NCBI GenBank assembly: GCA_013398295.1
Contig: VZSF01009127.1
Coordinates: 592,845-656,844, forward strand
DNA: 64,000 bases
Source of the DNA: Chionis minor
Lineage: Eukaryota; Chordata; Aves; Charadriiformes; Chionididae
Reading direction: 5' to 3'
Shown: positions 50,826 through 61,019 of the stretch, in pieces
Numbering within the stretch: position 1 is the first letter of the stretch
Layout of the letters: each line of letters starts with the position of its first letter
Made by a program: the position numbers and the translations under genes
The notes under the pieces: generated by a model
Told to the model about the DNA's origin: nothing
The model's input: only the letters and a program-made list of their open reading frames with translations
The model's database searches: none

Positions 50826-53800
50826 AAGCAAAGATAATTCTGACAGCTGGATGTAACCACACGGTGGTTGTCCTGACATTGTTGGCAAGCTGGTCACAGT
50901 CATTCCTGAGTAGGAGCCGTTAAACTGGAACTCAGACTCCAGAGGTGTTGAGTGACACGCTGTTGTCCTAATGCGTCAAGCAACAAGTGCTGCCTTTTGG
51001 CAGCCTGAGTTTACATATCGGCTCCTGTCAAGGTTTTGGAGTCTACTGCAGCAACCTCCTGCTTTGGCTTTGCTTGTCCTCAGAGCCAAGCTACTTACCG
51101 CTGAGTTGTCACACGCTAACGAACGTAAGCAGCAAGCCTTTCTCCTTTCTGATTTGCTACAGGACAAGGGAAGTCTGTGCATTGCAAACTTCACACAAAT
51201 TAGTACACTCTTCCCTGCCAACAATGCTGTACAGAAGCACATTTTTTTGCTTTAAAATGCTTCTGTGACAATGCTGCTGTGATAAAACAAAGCATGAATA
51301 AATTGGGATGTGACAGCAATGGAGAGCCAGGTGGAAAACGCTTTCTTCACTAGGAATACAGGCGTTTCACAGGAAGCCACAAAAGCGTTTGTGGAGCTAA
51401 CTACCATTTTTCCTTGGGGCTCAAGTTTAAAACCCTGTTCTTCTCAAATTGTTCCAGGTTGTTGTGTGTTGTGTATAATACTATTATGCTGATGAAGTGC
51501 ACGCTTGTTTGTGTCTGTACTTCTTTCTAGTGGTCACCAATGGAAGTGCGGGGAGGCCTGGAGCTCACATGGGCTCCACCCTCTCGTGCGTGGCAGGATG
51601 CCCTGATGCTGTACTGGGATTCACTGGCTGTGGGCAGCTCGCTTACCCTACGGCTCAGTTCTGCTTTCTCCTCAGAGTACAAGCTTGTGGAACAGAGCAT
51701 CAGAGCATAGGCCAGATCCTAAAAGGGACCCAAGTCCAACAGCGCTCTGCTCTGAGGCAGGTGGGTCCTGGATCCAGAGTCCTGTGTTGAGCAACCAGGG
51801 CACCCCGTGCCTGGGTAGGGGAGGCAGGTGTCTCCGCATGGGACACTTATCGGGATCCTTATCCTTTGAAGTCATGAAGGGACTCAAGAGCCTCATCTGC
51901 TGGGTGTTCTCCAAGAAGAGGGAGGCAGACAGGAAGCAGGTCTTTCCGTGCCTGGTTTCTGGACCCTTATCATGCCCGGGCATGAGCGAAAGGGCCAGGT
52001 TGCTCAACAAGCTTGTGAGAGAGCCGGCTCTCATGGTGCAGTGCAGCACATGTGGATGCGCCACGGGGCTCCCCGTGGAGTTACTACTTCACGTGATTCT
52101 GTCAGCATACTCCCGTCTGGCTGGATTTCCTGATGAAAGGCAGGGTTTATTTCAGGGTATGTGGTGGCTCCAGGTGCGAGAATGGCAGGTTTGATGAGGT
52201 GTTTGAGTGCACAATCTGGCTAAATTGGAGGTAGTACATCAGTGACATTTTCACCTAAACCTGCTGCAAGCAGAACTGCCTGGCTGAGCGCTGCTTTCCA
52301 TGCTTTCCAGCTCTAGCAGAAAAATAGTCTGATCTCAGGTGAAACTTTTTTCTGCGTCTGAGGTGTAAATAAAGAGTTTCCTGTAGTGCCTAAAATATGA
52401 GAGATTTCCTGCACTGTTTTAAACAACACCAGTGAGGAGACCCTGGTCTCTGATGCAGCCGTGGCAGAAATAATGGTCAAAGCATGAAACCGAAGGCACT
52501 AACCCAGGACAATACCCAAACTGAGGTAGGGTCATTCCTTCATTGTGGTCGTTACTGATAATGGTAGTAGTCTCGGGGCAGATGATTTAGCTGTATAGGC
52601 AGAAGAGTCTAAACAGGAGAAAGAATTAGAAAAAAAAAAAAAGTACTTCAATCTGATGCACATGCTTGCCTTTGTTTTTTAAATTTGCTGCATGGAAACA
52701 TTTTTCCAAACATTTCAAGCTTGAAAAAACCTGACACTGAACAACAGCTCTAATGAACTAAATAAAATCCTCTTTTGTTCACTTGTCTAATTCCAAGTTT
52801 TCAGGAATTCGGCTGTTTCTCAAAATCATTCTGCTTTGAGAGAAAATGTCACAAGAATATTTTTTAGTCACAAAATGAATGTAAAAAAAGATTGATCATT
52901 TTACTTTTAGCTCAAGAATAATTTTTGGGCTGAGCTTGAATATTAAAAATGTCATACTAAATGGCAACTTTCCTGAAAACTTGAAAGTTTGTGAAAAAAG
53001 GAGGTTATGCTGACAGCTGTTTCAGAAACCTAATTAATGAAGCCCTGAAATGAAAAAGACTGAGAATAATTTGACTTCTTGTATGAGAAGAAATAACACA
53101 TAACATTTCAAAAGTAATAAAAGACCAATCACCCCAAGAACTTCAGACAAAAAAGAATTATTGTAAAAAAGAAGTTAGGCTTTTTTTGTCATTGTAAACT
53201 TTTTAAACATATCTCTGGGTAGAACTGTATGAAAGACCATGATTATATTTTGTGGCAATTACTGAGGTTTCAGGATTTTTGTACATTCTACATTAGTAAA
53301 CAGAACCTTTTGAATATTTTTATGTTGAAATAGCTTCTTTAGAAATCTGTAGGTGTTCTAGTCAAGATTACTCTTCCCTCTTACTGGTCAGAAACTATTA
53401 GAGAGACCAGATTGTTCTGAACCTCAAAATCTTTTCATCCAAATGAGTAAATCTTTAGAATTGCTTCAGCGTCAATGAAAACTGCATATTTGAATAACAT
53501 TTTGTTTTCCTGAAACTATTTCAAGTGACTCCAACTTCATTTTGCACGTAATAGTTTTGCACAAAAGAAAGATGCATTTAATCTCAGCTGTAAGAGCATT
53601 TGCCAGTTCTGTACTGCTGCCATTTGTGAAAAATGGCTTTGCTTTACTGTATTTCTTTTCATCATCCTTACTTAGTGGCTGATCAGCTTCTGATAATGTG
53701 GTTACTCGATCTTATCCTGTGAAATTACAACCCATTATCTCGTCAGGTTATGTTCTAGGAGGGGGATTAAAAAAATGCTGTCAGTAATACATACACTCAG

Positions 53801-55870
53801 TTGAAATTAAGTGAGGACATGAAGTAAGCTTACACTGCCGCAAAGTACAGGCTATCAGCACCTGTCCTTCATTAATCCTCCCAGTCCTCTCTCTTTACAG
53901 TGTGAAATGGCATGATAACATAAAGCCACAATTAAACACATAGAAACCTTTTGTCTGGCCGTGCTTTGAGGGCTCTGATCCACCTAGGTGCTGCCTTGTG
54001 GCTTGCTTTGCTGCTGGGATTGGGTATGTGTGCTGAGATTGACAGGGAGCTCATCACAGTGGCTTTCCTCCAGTAAGCAATGGCACATTAGAGTGCACAA
54101 AGCCTATTGTGAAATCCTGAAATGAAGCCCAATGTTTGGAAGCAAGTTTCTAACCTTTGTTAACTGAGGTGCTATTTTATTAGGCAGAATTGATGATGCA
54201 GCAAGGAGACCTCACCCCGTATTAAGCCAACGTATGGAAACACTTGTTGCCATTTAAAGGCAAAGGCTGCTTAAGGAGGGCAAGTGTAATGTTATCAGGA
54301 AAATTCTGCAGGTAAATGTCAATGGAATTTTCCTTAAAAGTAGGTCTTGGACAAGTTTGGGCCACATTTCTTTGTCTGCTTTCTAATACTGCTTTCTAAT
54401 CTTTTCTTCAAAGAAACAATGGGGTACAAAGCATATTGCCTATGTAAGGATTTAAGCACGAGCAGTGTTATCTCCCTGTCTGACTGTCTGCAAAATGCCA
54501 AGACTGGCTTAAAAATCATGGACTTTGTTTTGAAGGGGGAAAAAAAAAGTTTCTTTGTTTCTAGACCTTTTGAGGTCAAGTTTTCAGACATCCCTGTATG
54601 TTTCTAAGGGCTACATACTTGCCTAACTGAAAAAAGAATAGAATATGAAAGTAGAAAAAAAAAGACATTTCACATGGATTTCACATAGTCACATAATTCC
54701 AAATGCCATGTATTTAGGGGAAAAGACCATCACGTGCCTCAAATAATGAGAGCTAATAACATCAGGAATAGCACAATTTGCACTGAATTAATTTAAACAA
54801 GAACTGAAAATTCTCAACTGCACACCTGTAAATACAGTGTTTATTGTCAGTAACATTAAAAGATTGATCTGGTAGGCCACCTACAAAGATTTCTTTGGGC
54901 CTCCTCATCACCAGGAGCATCTCCTCAGGCTTCTTCTATGCTGCAGTCCAACAGCTGTTTCTTACAATATATTCTGGCTGTCATCAGATTTGAGCTCTGT
55001 ATCATGCTGTACTTATTTTGGTAGAGAAGTAGGTGTGTGTTTTTGTGTGACAGGGGCTGGGGGTGGAGGTTTCACTTTGTACTTCTTGCAGAGAGAATGA
55101 CTGTGCGTGTCTGTTGGCTTTGCTTATTTCTCTTACCTCTCTTGTGGATGTCTGTGGGGGACAGAATAAGCGCCAGCTTTAGATTTGATTTGCACTGTGA
55201 ATTTGCTACTAATTGGCACCACCCACATCAAAGTTTAAAGTCAACATTACAGTTGTCAAAGCCAGAAGGACAAAGCCAGGCTACTAGAGTGAGATTTCAA
55301 ACAGCTGACAAAACTCAATTGCTGTGATAGTCAGTGGTAAAAATTTCTCCTGCAGGGACAAGGCGGTCACTGGAGATCTCTGGGCCCTGCTTGCAAGCTG
55401 TTGCCTGGGTTGTTCCTTCCCGCAGCCGCTGAAGGATGTGACCTGAGGCTTATAGCTTTTGGCCGTGTAATGTTTCCATTGCACAGCTCACAGGGTCAGA
55501 AAGGCTGTCATCCTTTGCTGAGGAGTCCTGCCAGTATAGCTGAAGGAGAGGAACATGGGTGTATATCACTTTTGCCTGGTCCCTTAGTGCTAATGAGGTC
55601 TAGTTCTGAAGTCAGCATTATTTAAAAATACCTTTAGGATCGTTTTTGTTACAGAGTGAGTGCACTCTCCTTTCTGTCCTGTCCATTACTTTTTTGTTAA
55701 GAGATTTAGCTTCACGAGATAAAATTGAAGTACCAAGTAGTAACACAGTGGAGCTTTTTCTAAGTGGCTGTTTTTGTGTGTATGCACATGTAGATAGAAT
55801 GCTTTAAATTAATTTTGAGGCTGCTGAGGTAGGCATATGTAGGCAAAGAAATCCCAGGGGTTCATGCAGT

Positions 55871-55949
55871 GGGTGGTTGGGTTTTTTTTGGTTGTTTTGG
55901 TTTGTTGTTTTTGGTTTTTTGGGGTTTTTTTTTGTTTTGTTTTTTTTTA
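55871..55949. repeat. T/G-rich low-complexity tract
   Basis: About 80 bases consist almost only of T and G in GGTT, GTTT and TTTTG words. The - strand frame through it (Lys/Asn/Pro-rich) is an artefact. Confidence 0.9.
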
Positions 55950-58900
55950 TGATGCAGCCTTTATAAACAGTATTTGGGAATAATGGTATCAAATTTTACG
56001 TACATCAAATTTCACTGCAATCTTAAATCTATTTCTAACAGCTAAGCTCACAAGCTTATGCTTCTACTATGCTTCAGAAAAGCATTCCAGTTGTTACTAG
56101 TATGATATGGATAACAGAACCAAACCAAATATTAAAAAGCATTAACCCCCCAAAATAATCTGGTAAACCTATTTCTAAACTCTCAGCCAGACGAAGCCAG
56201 GAGCCTGATAAACAATTAGTGTTAGTGTTTTTCCAAATGAGTACATCATATCAGGTTCTTAAACCCTGCCTTGTAAAAGGGTCTCAGCAAAAAGAGACTG
56301 AAAGCACCACTACGTTCCTGCTTGGCTCTGAAAACATGAAATCCGAGACAGAAATGGGGAGATGTGGAGCAGCGCTGATCAGATCAGGCACAGGACCGGG
56401 CAGCACAGCTGCTAAGTAAGGGTGGTGAGGCCATGGGGCATGGTGCACACCACGTGAAGCTGGTGGTTCAGACCTCCTTTAGCAAGGGCATCTCACTTGC
56501 TTGTTTGCCACGCAGTTGAGCACTTGGTCCCAGCAACTCCTTCCCCAGCAAAATGAATTGCGGAATCTCTGAATGTAGTTCACTGATGTGAGTATTTGTG
56601 GCCTTGGGAATCTGCTTTGCAGATAACCTGCAGTATTGAACCCCCACATACTTTGGGCTCTGGAGTCTTGTGCCTTGGGGGCATTTTTCAGTTCTTTGGC
56701 ATCACAAAGCCGGTGGGAAGGGAATAACCCTGCTTCCACCAAGCATTCACAGTGCCTGCGATAAAAAAGCGATGCGTGAGGGGCTGCTGACAAGCATCTG
56801 GACTGACAGAAATGACACTCTGCTGCTGACTTAACAGTTGACATTCTGCAGACTGAAAGGAGATGACCAGTTCTCTGGGGAAGGAGGAGTACAAAACATG
56901 ACCAAAGATGAAAAGGAACCTCAGAAGCGCCTTAAGGCCCCAGCTGAGATCCTGTGAAATCCCTTTGTGTCAGGCTGTCTCCAAAATGCACAGTGCAAGA
57001 GAGCCTCATTCAGAGAGGGCATATGGAGTGGGAAGGGAAAAGCAGGAAAAACAGCATTTTCCTAACACCTCATAGGAAATCAGTGTCATAAGCAGAAACT
57101 CCATGCTAAGTCTAAGTCCCTGCTCAGTGCTTTGTTGCCTGTTTTGTCATGACCTCCGCAGGCTGATGCTTGTTTCAAGATAGAGTGGTGCATTAAAAGG
57201 GTACATAAAGTCCACTACAGATGTTCCTTTTGTTGTGAAAATATCAGCAGTTTGGTTAACCAGGAATTATGGCCCTGCTGCATGCTTTCGGGGTAGGCAT
57301 TCCCTCCCTCCTGGAAAAAGTGCCTTTTAGAATGACGGCTTCAGAAAATGCCTTCCTGTCTGCAGAACAGCTCATTTCAGCCAAGTGCCAAGTGAGGAGA
57401 GGAGGTAGAGCCTCAGTTTGAGAAGAGTTATGCCCATCCTCGTGGCCCCCTCAAAAATATTGGCCCCTTATATGGCAGGAAATTCAGCGTGAGTCGAAGC
57501 TGTCAGAGATGATTTAATTCTTGCTGAGTGCTCTTTGACTCCTCTCAAAGTCACAGAATGAAGCTGAGGTCGGGCACTTGGTGACTGCTGGCTACTAGCC
57601 CTGCCACAGTGCCGGGTACAGCAGCTCATACCCATCTAATGTGGATCAATGAATCTCACCATAGGACTGATCGCTTGTCCCCATGTGCTGGGACTCCCCA
57701 TCTCCAGTGTTGGGGACTGAGATGAGATACAGAGAACTGCATTAAGATGTGCCTTTTGTCCAGTAATTAATGTTTCCCTTCTGTGTGCAGTTCTACGTAG
57801 AATGGGCTGAATTACTTCACATTGAGCTAGAACATTCAAACCCATTGATGTTTCAAGCAAGTGCAGCACTTGTCACATTAATGGCAAAATCCTCACTGCT
57901 TTTATGCATCTCCCTTTTAGAGCTTAGGTTATCAGTGGTAACTCTATCCCTGATTATTTTTGGTAGAGTAGCTCTCACCCACCTTATATGCAAGTAATAT
58001 GTTTGCTGTAGACATGGTGCTGCAGTTTATTCCTAGACCTATAATTTAATACAGTGAGAAAAGGGCCAGTCACCTTCAGGGAAGCCCTACTAGTTTATGT
58101 CAGCAAAGTATTTGGTTCTGTAAAGGTTGCTCTTTATCAAAGTATTGAAATTGCACATGATTAGCTTAGATTGAAAAAATAAAAATAAATTTTTCTAAGC
58201 ATTTTCCTGGAATTGGTTCAGATGTTCAAGTGCTCATTGGTCAGCAATAAAATTCTGATCATTTAAATGTCTGCAGTAAATCAAAAGCTTTTTTTCAGAA
58301 GCTGCAGCTCAGATGTTATAATTTTAAGTAACGTTATAAATATACCCACCGTAATGACTGCAACACCAGTTCCTTAAATACACTGAAATTACCCATGATT
58401 ATCAATATTATTCTTTACTGCTTTTGAATGGAACTAAATTTAGAAATTTATTAATATTTGCTATTCCAGCTCACTGATTCATAGTTTTTATGGCTAAAAG
58501 GGGATATTATATCAGTTTATCTCATGTCTTGTAGAGCAGTATATACAGTTTCCTTATAGTAGTCTACTCAAATAAGTGTATCTCAGACTTGGAATTTAGG
58601 TCCTGTGTGTTCTGTGGTCTTTACCAGACTGTTTTTAGCAAACCCCTTGCGGTTAGCCGATAATTTCTCACTCTCCATGTTCTGACTAGCCTGTACCAAA
58701 ATTTCTGATTGCTATATTGACTCCGCCAGGGAATTCCTTGCACACCTTTCATCTAAACTTGGAGACAGGTGTACTTCTTTGATCACAGTATAACTTTGTT
58801 CAAATCTAACAATTTTTTTCTTTAGATGCTGGCTTGTTTTGCATCAATGGCAAGACTACCTGATTTCAGTATAGCCAAATTTTAATCCTTATTTGTATTA

Positions 58901-60318
58901 GGTGACCAATATTGTTATACACCTGCACTCCCAGAGTCAGGGCTTTCCGCTAACAAAGCCAGTGAAGGCACTCAAAGGCTGCATGGCTGCATCAAGTAAC
59001 GGGGACTTTTTTCTCAGACTTTAGCTACACAGAAGTTCTGTCATGTTGTATAGACATAAAGCATCTCAGTTATGAGTTGGGGTTAGCCTCTTTAGTCAGA
59101 ACAACTGGCTAAAGAATCATAAATAAATTAAGACTAGCTTTTGGTATTGCAAGCATTTTGTCATTTCAGATGCCCAGTCCCATTACCACTGAGTTTGGAC
59201 CTGTTCACGAGTTCAGCCCCTGCTAACTTGCCGTTTCCTTCTCCTATGTCTTTTCAGTATGTCCGTAAGCAGGACACGTCATGTATGCAGCCTTGATTCT
59301 CCAGAACTTAAGCACATATACAACTTGATGTATCATGGATTATTCCATCAACAGCAACCAGATGTCTCATACAGGTGAAGATGAGCATATCTGTGAATAT
59401 TGTCAGGAGAGGAGCTTTAGTTTGGAAATTGCCTTCCTTTGGGGGTCCCCCTTCACCCTCATTTTTAATTCCTTCAACAACTTACCAATTAGTTTCTCCA
59501 TTATTTCATAGTTTCTTGTCATGTGTTGCTAGGCAAGATGGGGTGACCACTATATTTTCTGTAAGTTATAGCAGAATCAAAGAAAAGAGACCTATTCTGT
59601 TCCCACCTTGCCTCACAGAGGGGGTATTAGTTGTGTGGAGACTGTTATCTTGTGGTAGGTTTTCTTCACTTGCTTTAATTTACATAGTGTAACAAACCCA
59701 TATGATTTTTGAAAAAGTGATCATAATTTCCTTGAGGTTTTACTGTGTAGAAATGTATTCAGAACTTACTCTGTGTCTCCACTGGAAAGATGTGTCTGCA
59801 GAAATACGTGGTGCCCTTCTAACACTGTAATCCTAGGCAGCCCAGGGAAATTTAGGGAGAATCTCAGGATGGAAAAGTGTTGTTAGTTCTATTAAATCCT
59901 ATAAAAAGTTCATACAAGGAAAAATGAAGATCAAACAAGGCTTGGGGAAGCCCTTTTAGAGAAATTTGTTGTTTTAAGTAATCGTTATTTTTACCATTAA
60001 GGCTACTTTATTTTGCTGCATTGTGAAAATTGTCAGGAAAGAATAAGAAAATAGTAAAGAAAATAATAAAATGATCCAAGATTAGTGTCTTTATGGTTAC
60101 AATTTTCTATACTTCAGTTGAATTTCCTTGGCAGAGTTGCAAGGAAAGCTCTACCCCATTAAATGACAGAGAGTCCACAGTACTAAATACAAGCAAGTAC
60201 AAGATCCTCTTTGTATTTGCAAGCAATCTCTAAATTTTGCTGATGAACTTCTGGCATTTTGTTAATAAATATTTCTAGAATAGATGACATCTGACATAAT
60301 TTTATAGATACATACTAA

Positions 60319-60392
60319 GGGTGTGTGCACATACACACATGTATATAACATATATATATATACACACACCCCCTATACATATGCATATATGT
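60319..60392. repeat. mixed (CA)n/(TA)n microsatellite
   Basis: GT-, CA- and TA-dinucleotide runs follow each other, about 400 bases before the TECRL start codon. Confidence 0.85.
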
Positions 60393-60543
60393 GGACACTT
60401 TTAAACATCTGTTTCAGTAGGTAGCAGTGGAATTTGCTGCATTCATTCCTGATTCCTTTGGGGCTCAATTTCAGGAATTTCAGGATCTGACTTCTTCTAA
60501 TAGGGAATCTCTAGATGTGTTGTTTCAAATGCTGTTTTAAATT

Positions 60544-60559
60544 AAAAAAAAAAAAAAAA
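60544..60559. repeat. poly(A) tract, 16 bases
   Basis: An uninterrupted A-run lies 34 bases before the MEF2-like site of the putative TECRL promoter. Confidence 0.9.
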
Positions 60560-60592
60560 GGCAGCAGCAATACAGCACATCACAATAGCAGG

Positions 60593-60709
60593 TTAAATAT
60601 AGACATGGATTACAGAGCCATTGTTTTCACTCCTGCTAAATAAGACAGTACTCTTAAAATGGAATGCCACTTGACCTTTTGTATTCCATCAGTTGGTGAT
60701 TGTATTTAA
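60593..60709 (+). promoter_or_regulatory. TECRL: putative TECRL proximal promoter with muscle-type motifs
   Basis: The 200 bases before the TECRL ATG contain TTAAATATAG at 60593-60602, an exact fit to the MEF2 consensus YTAWWWWTAR. They also contain GGAATG at 60661-60666 (reverse of the TEAD/M-CAT core CATTCC), TGACCTTT at 60672-60679 (a nuclear-receptor half-site in reverse), a CAGTTG E-box at 60689-60694 and a weak TATA-like TATTTAA at 60703-60709. There is no CpG island, which suits a tissue-restricted promoter. The motifs are seen directly; that they work together, and where transcription starts, is inference. Short motifs like these also occur by chance in AT-rich DNA. Confidence 0.4.
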
Positions 60710-60757
60710 CTGATACAGGGAGGAAACATTTTCCCCCTGCAACTGTCCCCTGTTGAT

Positions 60758-60871
60758 ATGACAGTTGCTACTGCTGGGTCACACCATGCACAGGAGGCAG
60801 AAACCCAGTGCTCCAGAACACAAGAAAGATCTTGCAGCTCATGGAGGAGCTCTATCCATGTCCCACAATGA
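60758..60871 (+). other. upstream open reading frame overlapping the TECRL start
   Basis: An ATG 28 bases before the TECRL ATG, with G at -3, opens a 37-codon frame that ends at TGA 60869-60871. It is out of frame with TECRL and overlaps its first 86 bases. It would matter only if transcription begins upstream of 60758, which the sequence does not settle. If used, it would reduce initiation at the TECRL start; a peptide function is not implied. Confidence 0.35.
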
Positions 60872-61019
60872 CACACGCTCTTTTTTCAACTTCTCTCAGC
60901 TTGTGCTCTCTGCTGGCCATCTAAAATCACCACCAGTGCTCAAGCATTCAAAAATCACTTACTTTGAAGTGGAAATTCTTGATGTGCAAAGCAAGAAGCA
61001 GATCTGCATTGTGGACAAG
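60786..61019 (+). CDS. TECRL: TECRL, coding exon 1 (partial gene; residues 1-78)
   Basis: This exon encodes the N-terminus of trans-2,3-enoyl-CoA reductase-like protein, an ER membrane member of the TECR / steroid 5-alpha-reductase family expressed in heart and skeletal muscle. Human loss-of-function causes recessive catecholaminergic arrhythmia. The exon gives 78 codons. Residues 37-44 (SQLVLSAG), 54-66 (HSKITYFEVEILD) and 72-78 (QICIVDK) match human TECRL closely as I recall it, while residues 1-30 are divergent. Residues 59-78 form the first strands of the family's N-terminal ubiquitin-like domain; the membrane reductase domain lies in later exons outside the window. I chose the ATG at 60786 because it has A at -3, lies 27 bases after an in-frame TGA (60759-60761), and puts the SQLVLSAG motif at the same distance from the start as in human. 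The exon ends AAG|GTAAGT, a phase-0 donor. TECR itself is the alternative, but it lacks the SQLVLSAG-like segment. Confidence 0.9.

Larger units (their letters stand above)
48801..60592. other. non-coding 5' flank of TECRL
   Basis: The sequence is AT-rich and unique apart from low-complexity runs at 50353-50367, 50810-50825, 55871-55949 and 60319-60392. A GC-richer patch at 51530-52200 carries the longest frame here (169 codons, 51685-52194, beginning at TTG), but the opposite strand is also open over 130 codons and neither product is recognised. No exon of a neighbouring gene was found. Confidence 0.55.

Noticed and set aside
51685..52194. 169-codon + strand frame
   Set aside because: It begins at TTG, the other strand is open over 130 codons as well, and the product is not recognised.
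1..60000. EPHA5 exons, the expected neighbour from human gene order
   Set aside because: No kinase, SAM-domain or C-terminal sequence of an Eph receptor is visible on either strand.
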